This document shows positions 17,124-25,345 of a stretch of DNA of 64,000 nt, one piece after another. Numbering within the stretch: position 1 is the first letter of the stretch; every line of letters starts with the position of its first letter. Under the pieces are notes generated by a model that was not told where the DNA came from, ran no database searches, and saw only the letters and a program-made list of their open reading frames with translations. Both the position numbers and the translations under genes were made by a program. The stretch covers positions 5,884 to 69,883 of the forward strand of contig JBLIZO010000015.1 in assembly GCA_048859965.1 (NCBI GenBank). The letters are read 5' to 3'. The stretch is from Fluviibacter sp048859965 (GTDB lineage: Bacteria; Pseudomonadota; Gammaproteobacteria; Burkholderiales; Rhodocyclaceae).

Positions 17124-17618
17124 ATGGCTGAAAACAACCAGAGCAACGACCAACAAGCCGCTGAGCAACAGGCACCGGCGCAACCCATGTTTGGTATCGA
17201 GAAGCTGTACGTCAAAGATCTGTCGCTGGAAGTGCCTGGCGGTGCCGAGGTGTTTCTGCAACCGCAGGCGCCAGAGGTTGGTGTCGAATTCAAGACGGCC
17301 TTCGCGCAACTCGGCCCGGATGTGTTCGAAGGCGTGCTGCAGGTCACCGTGACCGCCAAGGCTGCCGACAAGGTGTACTTTCTGATCGAAGTACAGCAGG
17401 CGGGCATTTTCCGCGTTGCCGGTGTGCCCGAAGAGGCACTGCGCCCGTTCCTGGCGTCAGCCGTGCCGAATATCCTGTTTCCGTATGCCCGTGAAGCGGT
17501 GTCGGATGCAACGGTGCGTGCCGGATTCCCGCCGGTGGTGTTGCAGCCGGTGAACTTCGACGCGATGCCGCAGGCGTCGGAAGATGATACCGCTGAAGCA
17601 CCGACGACGATTCAATAA
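17124..17618 (+). CDS. secB: Protein-export chaperone SecB
   Basis: A tetrameric cytosolic chaperone that keeps precursor proteins unfolded and passes them to SecA. The 164-residue protein begins with a Gln/Ala-rich tail and then IEKLYVKDLSLEVP, the family hallmark, with GIFRVAG and NILFPYARE further on. The ATG at 17124 is preceded by AAGGA at a good distance. It lies 37 bases after grxC and 10 bases before gpsA, the classical grxC-secB-gpsA order. Confidence 0.97.
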   Translation: MAENNQSNDQQAAEQQAPAQPMFGIEKLYVKDLSLEVPGGAEVFLQPQAPEVGVEFKTAFAQLGPDVFEGVLQVTVTAKAADKVYFLIEVQQAGIFRVAGVPEEALRPFLASAVPNILFPYAREAVSDATVRAGFPPVVLQPVNFDAMPQASEDDTAEAPTTIQ

Positions 17619-17628
17619 GGTATTGCAC

Positions 17629-18633
17629 ATGACGCAAGCAGCCCGTTTACAGATCGGCGTGTTGGCCGCTGGCGCCTGGGGAACGGCGCTGGCCGCCAAT
17701 TGGGCGCAGCGTCATCACGTCGCTATCTGGGCGCGTGAGCCCGAGGTGGTTGCCAGTATCAACAAGGATCACGTCAATCACCAGTTCCTGCCAAAGATCA
17801 GCCTGCCGGTTAACCTGAAGGCCACCGGCGATCTGGCCGATCTGTGTGCGTCCGATGTGCTGGTGTTGGCGACGCCGGTCGCGGCGTTGCGGGTTACCGT
17901 TCAGGCGCTCAAGTCCGTTTATGGCGACCGTCCGCTGTCGCCGCTGGTCTGGGTCTGCAAGGGCTTCGAACCGAAGACGGGTTTATTACCGCATCAGGTG
18001 GTGCGTGACGTGCTGGGTGATATTGCGGCTGCGGCGTTATCCGGCCCGAGCTTCGCGCAGGAAGTTGCCCGTCAGTTGCCAACGGCCGTGACCATTGGCG
18101 CGGCAGATCTGGCGCTGGCCGAACAACTGGCTGACTGGCTGCATACGCCGAGTCTGCGTCTGTATGCCTCGGGTGACGTGGTCGGCGTCGAGGTCGGTGG
18201 TGCGGTCAAGAATGTGCTGGCCATCGCCACGGGTATTTGCGATGGTCTGTCGCTGGGGCACAACGCGCGTGCGGCATTGATGACGCGGGGCATTGCGGAA
18301 ATTGGTCGTCTTTGCGAACGGCTGGGCGGCAGCCGCGAAACGCTCATGGGGCTTTCTGGCCTGGGCGATCTGATTCTGACATGTACGGGTGATCTGTCGC
18401 GCAATCGTCAGGTCGGGCTGGCGTTGGGCCAGGGCAAGACCTTGGAAGAAACACTGGCCGCGTTGGGTCATGTGGCCGAAGGTGTCGGTACGGCGCGTGA
18501 AGTGGCACGATTGGCGCAGGAACTGCAGGTCGAGATGCCGATTGCATGTGCGGTGGCGGCAGTCATTGCGGGTGATCTCAAGGCGCAGGATGCCGTCGTA
18601 CAGCTTATGAACCGGGCGCAGCGCGCCGAGTAA
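17629..18633 (+). CDS. gpsA: Glycerol-3-phosphate dehydrogenase (NAD(P)+)
   Basis: Reduces dihydroxyacetone phosphate to sn-glycerol-3-phosphate for phospholipid synthesis. The 334-residue protein has the nucleotide-binding start, the lysine in WVCKGFEP, the catalytic VGGAVKNVLAIATGICDGL and GLGDLILTCTGDLSRN. The first glycine of the usual GAGSWGTA is alanine here (AAGAWGTA). AAGG at 17617-17620 serves the ATG at 17629. It is the last gene of its run and converges on trmL. Confidence 0.96.
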   Translation: MTQAARLQIGVLAAGAWGTALAANWAQRHHVAIWAREPEVVASINKDHVNHQFLPKISLPVNLKATGDLADLCASDVLVLATPVAALRVTVQALKSVYGDRPLSPLVWVCKGFEPKTGLLPHQVVRDVLGDIAAAALSGPSFAQEVARQLPTAVTIGAADLALAEQLADWLHTPSLRLYASGDVVGVEVGGAVKNVLAIATGICDGLSLGHNARAALMTRGIAEIGRLCERLGGSRETLMGLSGLGDLILTCTGDLSRNRQVGLALGQGKTLEETLAALGHVAEGVGTAREVARLAQELQVEMPIACAVAAVIAGDLKAQDAVVQLMNRAQRAE

Positions 18634-18645
18634 TCTAGGGCAACG

Positions 18646-19152
18646 CTAAACGGCGCCAACGAAGCCGTTTTGGCGCCAGATTTCAAAGGCCACAATCGAC
18701 GCCGAGTTGGCCAGATTCAGGCTGCGAATCTCGGGGCGCATCGGAATACGCAGCCGTCGATCCGGGCTGAAGCCGGCCAGAATGTCGGGTGGCAGTCCTT
18801 TGGTCTCACAGCCCAACACGATCACATCGTCCGGACGAAAGGCGACTTCATGGTAGGGGCGGCTGCCTTTGGTCGTCATCGCGAACAGGCGGCGCGGTTG
18901 TGCGTCATCGGTACCCGTGCAACCCAAAGCCGACAGACAACTGGCCCAGTCGTCATGCACCTGTAAAAACGCCTGATCGTGATAATCCAGCCCGGCGCGA
19001 CGCAGTGCGCGATCGTCCACATCGAAACCAAGCGGTCTGACCAGATGCAGTTCAAAACCCGTAGCGGCCGACACGCGGATCAGGTTGCCGGTATTCGGCG
19101 GGATTTCCGGGTGGACAAGCACAATGGCGGGGCGTTGGGCGGGCAGTTTCAT
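18646..19152 (-). CDS. trmL: tRNA (cytidine/uridine-2'-O-)-methyltransferase TrmL
   Basis: A SPOUT-class enzyme that methylates the wobble ribose of tRNA-Leu species. The 168-residue protein begins IVLVHPEIPPNTGNLIR, contains VIVLGCETKGLPPDIL and ends with the knot motif IPMRPEIRSLNLANSASI. The ATG at 19152 gives the family length; a longer frame starting from TTG overlaps comF and is not needed. It lies 19 bases after comF and is probably co-transcribed with it. Confidence 0.93.
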   Translation of the reverse strand: MKLPAQRPAIVLVHPEIPPNTGNLIRVSAATGFELHLVRPLGFDVDDRALRRAGLDYHDQAFLQVHDDWASCLSALGCTGTDDAQPRRLFAMTTKGSRPYHEVAFRPDDVIVLGCETKGLPPDILAGFSPDRRLRIPMRPEIRSLNLANSASIVAFEIWRQNGFVGAV

Positions 19153-19171
19153 CAGCGGGTGAAGGGGGTGT

Positions 19172-19948
19172 TCAGGGGGTGAGGGTGCGGGCGACAACGG
19201 CGATGTCAACCTGTGTCGCGCCGGCCTGGCGCAGGGTGTCTGCGCAGGCCGACAGACTGGCTCCCGTGGTCAGGACGTCATCCACCAGGAGCACGCGCGG
19301 TGTGTTGAGGGGGTGCGGGCAGCCGAAGGCGCCGATCAGATTATGCCAGCGTGCATCACGATGCAGTCCGGCCTGTGGCGGCGTATCGTGCAGCCGAAGC
19401 AGTGCATCATAGGCACAGGGAACCGCCAAATGTCGCGACAGGTGGCGGGCGATTTCAGCCGCCTGGTTAAACCCTCGCGCCCGCAGCCGATTCGGGTGCA
19501 GCGGCATGGGTACAATCAGGTCCGGACGGGGCTGCCCGGTAGTGGCCCAGTCGGCCAACAGTGTTTCGGCCAGATGATCCGCGAAGAAACGCCCCAGATA
19601 CAGATGGTGGCCGTATTTGAAATCGCGAATCAGGGTGTCGAGCGGAAAAGCATAGGCCCACACCGCGGTTGCGCGATCAAAGCTCGGGTGGTGTCGGGTG
19701 CAGTCCGGGCACGTTGAGAGCCCGCCAGTTGCGGGTAGCGCGCATTGTGGGCAGCGCACTGGCGGCAATATGGGCAAATCATCGGCGCACGCCGGACAGA
19801 GAGGCGCCGCCCCGCTGGGCAAATGGCATAGTGCGCACGACTGCGCGAGCAGCGCATCGGCCATCGGTTGCACCAGCGTGCGTCGGCACCAGTCAGCGAG
19901 GTGTCCGGTAAGGCGGGCAGCGCCGGATTGGGTGTGCGGGGTGAGCAT
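19172..19948 (-). CDS. comF: ComF family phosphoribosyltransferase-like protein
   Basis: A 258-residue ComF-family protein, linked to DNA uptake in competent bacteria. The N terminus carries a four-cysteine zinc site (SCALCHLPSG, PLCPAC, RCPQCALP, CPDC), and the C terminus the PRT-like motif VLLVDDVLTTGASLSACA. The central DLIVPMPLHPNRLRARGFNQ is the family hallmark. Its ATG directly abuts an 18-bp palindrome that it shares with the divergent bioB gene. trmL follows. Confidence 0.92.
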   Translation of the reverse strand: MLTPHTQSGAARLTGHLADWCRRTLVQPMADALLAQSCALCHLPSGAAPLCPACADDLPILPPVRCPQCALPATGGLSTCPDCTRHHPSFDRATAVWAYAFPLDTLIRDFKYGHHLYLGRFFADHLAETLLADWATTGQPRPDLIVPMPLHPNRLRARGFNQAAEIARHLSRHLAVPCAYDALLRLHDTPPQAGLHRDARWHNLIGAFGCPHPLNTPRVLLVDDVLTTGASLSACADTLRQAGATQVDIAVVARTLTP

Positions 19949-19966
19949 AAGGCATAATTATGCCTT
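19949..19966. promoter_or_regulatory. Perfect 18-bp palindrome between comF and bioB
   Basis: AAGGCATAA followed by its exact complement TTATGCCTT lies in the 54-base spacer between the divergent comF and bioB starts. It contains CATAAT on both strands, which could serve as -10 for both genes, so a bound protein would block them together. It does not resemble the BirA operator (TGTAAACC arms) or the BioR site as I know them. Confidence 0.6.
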
Positions 19967-20002
19967 TACAAAAGCAATTGACCGCCATGAGCGGGGTCCC
20001 TT

Positions 20003-21013
20003 ATGCAAACAGAGACGATGCCCCTGAATTTTGTGCCGCCGCGGCAGAAGACGAACGACCGCGCGACGGCGTCAACCGGTACCGGCCCTTGGTCTACCGA
20101 AGCCGTGCTCGAATTGATCGAGATGCCGTTTATGTCGCTGCTGGCGAAAGCGCATGCTGTTCATGCCGAACATTTCGACGAAAACGCCGTACAGCGTTCG
20201 ACCCTGCTGTCGATCAAGACGGGTGGTTGTTCCGAGGACTGCGGCTACTGTTCACAATCGGCACGTTACGACACTGAAGTCGGTCGTGAAGCGTTGATGT
20301 CGAAAGAAGATGTCATCACGGCCGCCAAGGCTGCCAAAGAAGCCGGCTCGTCACGTTTCTGCATGGGTGCCGCCTGGCGTGGCCCGAAAGACAAGGACCT
20401 GGACCAGGTCGTCGATATGGTGCAGTCCGTTAAGGCACTGGGATTGGAAACCTGTGTCACGCTCGGCATGTTGAAACCGGGGCAGGCGGAGAAGTTGGCG
20501 ACGGCGGGTCTGGATTACTACAACCATAACCTCGATACCGACTCGGCGTACTACAGCGAAGTGATCAGCACGCACACGCATGAAGATCGTCTGGATACGC
20601 TGGATCGCGTCCGTCAGGCCGGTATTCACGTCTGTTCGGGTGGTATCGTCGGCATGGGTGAGAACCGCAAGAATCGCGCGGCGTTGATTGCGCAATTGGC
20701 CAATTTGGACCCGGTGCCCGATTCGGTGCCCATCAATAACCTGGTGCCGATTCCCGGCACGCCCATGGCCGGCGTTGACCCGGTGGATGGCATCGAATTC
20801 GTGCGTATGATCGCGGCCGCCCGTATCACCATGCCCACCTCGTGGGTGCGTCTGTCGGCCGGCCGCCAGGAAATGTCGGATGAACTGCAGGCCCTGTGTT
20901 TCTTTGCCGGCGCCAACTCGATTTTCTACGGCGAGCAACTGCTCACGACGGGCAACCCTGATACATCGCGTGATCAGAAACTGTTTGCCACATTGGGCTT
21001 GAAGGGCGTCTGA
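20003..21013 (+). CDS. bioB: Biotin synthase
   Basis: A radical-SAM enzyme that inserts sulfur into dethiobiotin. The 336-residue protein has the CxxxCxxC cluster motif in CSEDCGYCSQSARY, the second-cluster residues in RFCMGAAWRGP and CVTLGMLK, and NHNLDTDSAYY. The ATG at 20003 is used; an ATG at 20018 is possible. Its TGA shares one base with the bioC start (TGATG). Upstream lies the palindrome shared with comF. Confidence 0.97.
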   Translation: MQTETMPLNFVPPRQKTNDRATASTGTGPWSTEAVLELIEMPFMSLLAKAHAVHAEHFDENAVQRSTLLSIKTGGCSEDCGYCSQSARYDTEVGREALMSKEDVITAAKAAKEAGSSRFCMGAAWRGPKDKDLDQVVDMVQSVKALGLETCVTLGMLKPGQAEKLATAGLDYYNHNLDTDSAYYSEVISTHTHEDRLDTLDRVRQAGIHVCSGGIVGMGENRKNRAALIAQLANLDPVPDSVPINNLVPIPGTPMAGVDPVDGIEFVRMIAAARITMPTSWVRLSAGRQEMSDELQALCFFAGANSIFYGEQLLTTGNPDTSRDQKLFATLGLKGV

Positions 21014-21930
21014 TGCCAGCGGGGGAGGCACCCCGTTTCCGGCGTTCCCGGATTCGTCGTGCCTTTGATCGATCGGCACGCGCTTTCAGCGGCAACGACT
21101 TTCTGTATCGCGAAATGGCGCGCCGCATGGGTGAGCGCCTTGATATGGTACGCATTGCTCCAAAGCAGATTCTGGATGCAGGTTGTGGCTTAGGGGCAGA
21201 TCGTCCGATGTTGAGCCACCGCTATCCTGAAGCGCAATGGCTGGGTGTAGATAGCAGTCAGGCGATGCTTGCAGCAGGCTGTGATGCTGATTTGGCCACC
21301 ACGGGTTTTTTCCGGCGCTTACTCAATCAGGGTAGAGCCGCACGGTCACACCGTGTCTGCGCGGATATCAATGCATTACCGGTTGCAGGACAAAGCATGG
21401 ACCTGGTCTGGTCGAATGCAGCACTGCATTGGCTGGATGATTTGCCGGAGACCTTTAAGGAACTCAATCGGGTCTTGCAGGTCGGTGGCTTGCTGATGTT
21501 CAGTCTATTTGGCCCGGACACGCTGAAAGAGTTACGTTTGGCGGTGCAGCAGGCGGCGCCCGGATCTGCTGATCGCACGCTGTCGTTTACCGATATGCAT
21601 GATGTGGGCGACATGCTGGTCAATGGTGGGTTTTCTGATCCGGTGATGGATATGGAAACACTGACCTTGACCTATGCCGACCCCTGGCAGGCGTTGCGCG
21701 AGTTGAAAGCCATGGGCTCTAGCGTTGCCACGTATTTTGCAGCGCATGGCCTCACGACAAAGCGTTTCTGGCAACAGGCGATTGCACATTGGCCGTGTGA
21801 TGCCGAAGGTCGGTATACGCTGACTTTTGAACTGGTGCAGGGGCATGCCTGGAAGATGGCGCCAAAGCAGCATGAAGATGGGCGTGCCGTCGTTAACTTT
21901 ATGCCCCGGCCGGATCGCCCAGCGCGCTAA
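21013..21930 (+). CDS. bioC: Malonyl-ACP O-methyltransferase BioC
   Basis: A SAM-dependent methyltransferase that starts pimelate synthesis by methylating malonyl-ACP. The 305-residue protein has the family opening IRRAFDRSARAFSGNDFL, the SAM motif ILDAGCGLGADRPML and the post-motif DLVWSNAALHWLDDLP. Start and stop overlap bioB and DUF455 by one base each, so the three genes are translationally coupled. bioA, bioD, bioF and bioH are not in the window. Confidence 0.92.
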   Translation: MPAGEAPRFRRSRIRRAFDRSARAFSGNDFLYREMARRMGERLDMVRIAPKQILDAGCGLGADRPMLSHRYPEAQWLGVDSSQAMLAAGCDADLATTGFFRRLLNQGRAARSHRVCADINALPVAGQSMDLVWSNAALHWLDDLPETFKELNRVLQVGGLLMFSLFGPDTLKELRLAVQQAAPGSADRTLSFTDMHDVGDMLVNGGFSDPVMDMETLTLTYADPWQALRELKAMGSSVATYFAAHGLTTKRFWQQAIAHWPCDAEGRYTLTFELVQGHAWKMAPKQHEDGRAVVNFMPRPDRPAR

Positions 21931-22733
21931 TGTCTGATCTCTGGGTAAAACTTGAAGCGGCCTGGCGTGCGTCAAGCACTGCTGAAAAATGCCAGGCTGT
22001 CGATGATTTGATACCGGTTTATCAGGCGCTTGTCATGGGTCACCAACTGACGGAGAACGAACAGGTCGTGCCGGTGTGTGCGGATGTGGGCCGACCCGAG
22101 CGGCCTATTTGTGTACCGCCTAAATCGTTACCCTTTCGCAAGGCCGTTGATCAAGAAGGGCGGGCAGCGTTGCTGCACGCCATCGCCCACATCGAATTCA
22201 ACGCCATCAATCTGGCGCTCGATGCGGCGTGGCGTTTCAGTCATCTGGGGGCATCGTTTGTGCGTGATTGGATCGGTGTGGCGATTGAAGAAGCCTACCA
22301 TTTCAACCTGATTGCCGAACGGATGGCCGTGCTGGATGTTCGCTACGGCGATCTGCCAGCGCATGCAGGCCTGTGGCGACTCGCCGAAGACACCGCCGAT
22401 GATGTGCTGGTGCGTATAGCACTCGTGCCGCGCCTCATGGAGGCACGCGGTCTCGATGCCATGCCGCCGATTTTCAGAGCCTTTCAGGGGATCGGCGATA
22501 AACCCACGCTACGGGCGTTGTCGGTGATTGCCCGTGATGAAGTGCGCCATGTGGCGCTAGGCGACTTCTGGTTTCGTCACTTATGTGCGCAACAGGCCTT
22601 ACCCGTGGCGGCAACATATCAAACGCTGATCGAGCGTTATCAGGCGCCCTGGCCACGCCCGCCGCTGAACGAGGCGGCACGGTTGGCCGCCGGGTTTGAC
22701 GGCGCGGAACTCGACGACTTGCGCAGCAAATAA
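21930..22733 (+). CDS. DUF455 ferritin-like protein
   Basis: A 267-residue protein of the DUF455 family, a ferritin-like di-iron fold related to MiaE. Candidate metal ligands are spread over the helices: HAIAHIEFNAINLALDAAWR, EEAYHFNLIAERM and RDEVRHVALGD. The molecular function is not established. The ATG overlaps the bioC stop by one base, so it travels with the biotin genes, but a biochemical link is not shown. A bidirectional terminator follows the stop directly. Confidence 0.85.
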   Translation: MSDLWVKLEAAWRASSTAEKCQAVDDLIPVYQALVMGHQLTENEQVVPVCADVGRPERPICVPPKSLPFRKAVDQEGRAALLHAIAHIEFNAINLALDAAWRFSHLGASFVRDWIGVAIEEAYHFNLIAERMAVLDVRYGDLPAHAGLWRLAEDTADDVLVRIALVPRLMEARGLDAMPPIFRAFQGIGDKPTLRALSVIARDEVRHVALGDFWFRHLCAQQALPVAATYQTLIERYQAPWPRPPLNEAARLAAGFDGAELDDLRSK

Positions 22734-22735
22734 AA

Positions 22736-22760
22736 AAAGGCAGTCCGCAGACTGCCTTTC
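22736..22760. terminator. Bidirectional terminator after DUF455 and cytochrome c4 genes
   Basis: AAAGGCAGTC (22736-22745) and GACTGCCTTT (22750-22759) form a 10-bp perfect stem with loop CGCA. A-runs on the left and T-runs on the right allow termination in both directions between two convergent genes. Confidence 0.85.
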
Positions 22761-22779
22761 TCGTGATGCGCTACGTCGC

Positions 22780-23424
22780 TTACTGACGCAGGCCCGCAGC
22801 GTATTCAGCAACGGCCGACATCTGCTTGTCGGTCATCTTGGCGGCGATCGTACGCATCATGCCTTCCGGATCGTTGGCACGGGTGCCGTCACGGAACTGT
22901 TGCAGTTGCGCGACGATGTACTCCGGATGCTGGCCGGCCAGCGACGGGTACTGGGCCGGCAGGCCGGCACCCGCGACGCCATGACAACCGGCGCAAGCCG
23001 GGATGCCCTTCTTCAAATCGCCCGCGCGCCAGAGTTTGCGGCCTTCGGTCACGAGTTTCTCATCCTTGGCGACAGCCGGCTTGAGCGTTTGCTTCGAGAA
23101 AAACTGCGCCAGCGCCTTGATATCCGCATCGGACAGCGGTGCTGCCATGCCGTTCATGACGGCGTTCTGGCGCAGCGCCGGTTTGCCGTCCGGCGATGCC
23201 TGGAAGTTTTTCAGTTGCTTGACGAGATAGGCGGCGTGTTGACCGGCAAGACTCGGGTTGGCTGGAATCGTGCTGTTGCCGTCCGGGCCATGACAGGCGG
23301 CACAGACGGTTTTAGCGATGGCCGGTGCTTCGGTCGAAGCCGGGGTAGCCGTGGCGGCGGGTTCTTGGGCAACAGCCAGGGCGCTGACGGAGCACATCAG
23401 GGCGAATGCGACAGCACGGATCAT
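22780..23424 (-). CDS. Dihaem cytochrome c4
   Basis: A periplasmic electron carrier between the bc1 complex and terminal oxidases. The 214-residue protein has a cleavable signal (AVAFALMCSVSALAVAQ) and two CxxCH haem sites, CAACH near residue 41 and CAGCH near residue 145, with repeated PSLAGQH sequences after each, showing an internal duplication. The ATG at 23424 has GGAG at a good distance; the in-frame GTG at 23430 does not. It is divergent from engB, a common betaproteobacterial order. Confidence 0.94.
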   Translation of the reverse strand: MIRAVAFALMCSVSALAVAQEPAATATPASTEAPAIAKTVCAACHGPDGNSTIPANPSLAGQHAAYLVKQLKNFQASPDGKPALRQNAVMNGMAAPLSDADIKALAQFFSKQTLKPAVAKDEKLVTEGRKLWRAGDLKKGIPACAGCHGVAGAGLPAQYPSLAGQHPEYIVAQLQQFRDGTRANDPEGMMRTIAAKMTDKQMSAVAEYAAGLRQ

Positions 23425-23454
23425 GTCCACACTCCAAACAGGATGGTTAGCAAT

Positions 23455-23504
23455 CCCTTCGCGAACGAAGGGTTCATTAATCGTTAAGGCTGTTATTCTA
23501 ATAC
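23455..23504 (+). promoter_or_regulatory. Divergent spacer: hairpin and putative engB promoter
   Basis: CCCTTCG-CGAA-CGAAGGG (23455-23472) is a perfect 7-bp hairpin in the leader of the cytochrome gene. TTAATC (23477-23482) and TAATAC (23499-23504), 16 bases apart, form a possible promoter for engB, 19 bases before its start codon. Both are weak-to-moderate matches. Confidence 0.45.
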
Positions 23505-23523
23505 AACATCAACGAGGCGTATT

Positions 23524-24348
23524 GTGTCTGACACCCAAACTTTGAAATCCAGCGCCAAAAAGCCTGCCAAGGCGGCGCCTAAAAAAGCAGCAACCAAGGC
23601 GAAATCGGCGCCGAAACGCTCGGCCAAACCGGTTGTACCCGTTAAAGCGGCGCTACCGGTGCGGAAAAACCCGGGCCACGCACACCCGTTTCCGCGTACC
23701 GAGTTTTTGACGACGGTTGCTAAACTGCGCGATGCACCGGGCGATGCGGTGGCTGAAGTGGCTTTCGTGGGTCGTTCCAATGCCGGAAAATCGTCGGCGA
23801 TCAATACGTTGGCCGGCAAGACTCGTCTGGCTTATGTCTCTAAAACACCGGGACGCACCCAGCATCTGAACTATTTTTCCGTAGCGCCGGATCGCTATTT
23901 CGTCGATTTGCCGGGGTACGGTTTTGCCAAGGTGCCGGAAGATGTGCGCAAACAGTGGGATATCCTGCTGGGTCCCTATTTGCAGACGCGCGAACAGCTC
24001 AAGGGGCTCGTGGTCATTATGGACAGCCGCCGCCCATTGACCGAGATGGACTGGCAGATGCTGGAATGGTTCGCGCCCACCGGTCGCCCCGTTCATGTGC
24101 TGCTGTCGAAGGCGGATAAGCTGACGCGGCAGGAGCAGACGAAGACGCTGCGCACCGTCAAGGCCGATCTGGCGGACCTCGGCTGTCCCGTCAGCGTGCA
24201 GCTTTTTTCCAGCTTGAAGCGCAGTGGGGTGCCCGAAGCTGCGGGCGTTCTGAAACGCTGGCTGGGCCTGTGCGACAATGTACCAAGTGACGTCGATGGG
24301 GATGAAGCAACCCCGTTTTTATCCGTGAGTGAACAAGATGCAGAGTAA
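23524..24348 (+). CDS. engB: Ribosome biogenesis GTPase EngB (YihA/YsxC)
   Basis: A small GTPase needed for 50S ribosome assembly. G1 is FVGRSNAGKSS, G3 is DLPGYGFAKVP and G4 is SKADKL; the core starts near residue 55. The GTG at 23524 is preceded by GAGG. Unusually, the first 50 residues are a Lys/Ala/Pro-rich tail (AKKPAKAAPKKAATKAK and similar) that resembles histone H1-like proteins. The core alone matches the usual length of about 200. The end overlaps hemB by 11 bases. Confidence 0.94.
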   Translation: MSDTQTLKSSAKKPAKAAPKKAATKAKSAPKRSAKPVVPVKAALPVRKNPGHAHPFPRTEFLTTVAKLRDAPGDAVAEVAFVGRSNAGKSSAINTLAGKTRLAYVSKTPGRTQHLNYFSVAPDRYFVDLPGYGFAKVPEDVRKQWDILLGPYLQTREQLKGLVVIMDSRRPLTEMDWQMLEWFAPTGRPVHVLLSKADKLTRQEQTKTLRTVKADLADLGCPVSVQLFSSLKRSGVPEAAGVLKRWLGLCDNVPSDVDGDEATPFLSVSEQDAE

Positions 24349-25345
24349 TACCGGTTTCCCGTTTGTGCGCCCGCGTCGGGTGCGCGTGGATGATGCCACG
24401 CGCCGTCTGGTGCGCGAGCATCATCTGACGACGGATGATCTGATCTATCCCGTCTTCGTGCGCGAAGGTTCGGGTGTGCAGGAAGCCGTGGCGTCGATGC
24501 CCGGTGTGCATCGCTATTCGCCCGATACGTTGCTGACACATCTGGAAGAGGTGGTGGCACTGGGTATCCCGGCGGTTGCCCTGTTTCCTGTGATTGAGGC
24601 GTCGCTCAAAACGCCGGATGGTGTCGAGGCGACCAATCCCGATGGTCTCGTGCCACGTGTGGTCAAAGCCATCAAGGCGCGTTTTCCGGGCTTGGCCGTG
24701 ATTGCCGATGTGGCGCTCGATCCCTATACCTCGCACGGGCAGGATGGCATCATTGATGACGACGGCTATGTGCTCAACGATGTGACGCTCGATATGCTGG
24801 TGCGTCAGGCGTTGGTACAGGCAGCGTCAGGCGTTGATATGGTTGCGCCGTCCGATATGATGGATGGCCGCATTGGTCGTATCCGCGCTGCGCTGGAAGC
24901 TGCCGGTCATGTGAATACGCGCATCATGGCCTACAGCGCCAAGTACGCATCGGCCTTCTATGGCCCGTTCCGCGATGCGGTCGGTTCGGCCGGTCAGCTC
25001 GGCAAGGGCAACAAAATGACGTATCAGATGGACCCGGCCAATACCAATGAAGCACTGCATGAAGTGGCGCAGGATCTGGCTGAAGGCGCCGATATCGTTA
25101 TGGTCAAGCCAGGCATGCCTTATCTGGACATCGTGCGCCGGATCAAGGATGAATTCGCACGGCCCACGGCGGTATATCAGGTCAGCGGCGAATACGCCAT
25201 GCTCAAGGCTGCCGCTCAGAACGGTTGGCTGGATGAGCAAAAGGTGGTCATGGAGAGTCTGCTCGCCTTCAAACGGGCTGGCGCCGATATGATCCTGACC
25301 TACTTCGCGCCGCAGGCCGCGCGCTGGCTCCAGGAAGCCAGATAA
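24338..25345 (+). CDS. hemB: Delta-aminolevulinic acid dehydratase (porphobilinogen synthase)
   Basis: Condenses two aminolevulinates to porphobilinogen in haem synthesis, here next to a cytochrome gene. The 335-residue protein has the active-site signature GADIVMVKPGMPY with its Schiff-base lysine and the second lysine in AYSAKYASAFYGPF. The metal loop reads DVALDPYTSHGQDG with aspartates and no CxCx7C, so a magnesium rather than zinc enzyme is expected. The ATG at 24338 is taken; GTG at 24329 is also in frame. The 3' end overlaps the opposing HAD gene by 46 bases. Confidence 0.97.
   Translation: MQSNTGFPFVRPRRVRVDDATRRLVREHHLTTDDLIYPVFVREGSGVQEAVASMPGVHRYSPDTLLTHLEEVVALGIPAVALFPVIEASLKTPDGVEATNPDGLVPRVVKAIKARFPGLAVIADVALDPYTSHGQDGIIDDDGYVLNDVTLDMLVRQALVQAASGVDMVAPSDMMDGRIGRIRAALEAAGHVNTRIMAYSAKYASAFYGPFRDAVGSAGQLGKGNKMTYQMDPANTNEALHEVAQDLAEGADIVMVKPGMPYLDIVRRIKDEFARPTAVYQVSGEYAMLKAAAQNGWLDEQKVVMESLLAFKRAGADMILTYFAPQAARWLQEAR

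Noticed and set aside
19960..20277. A small gene starting inside the comF/bioB palindrome on the plus strand
   Set aside because: It runs out of frame through the start of bioB and has no recognisable features.
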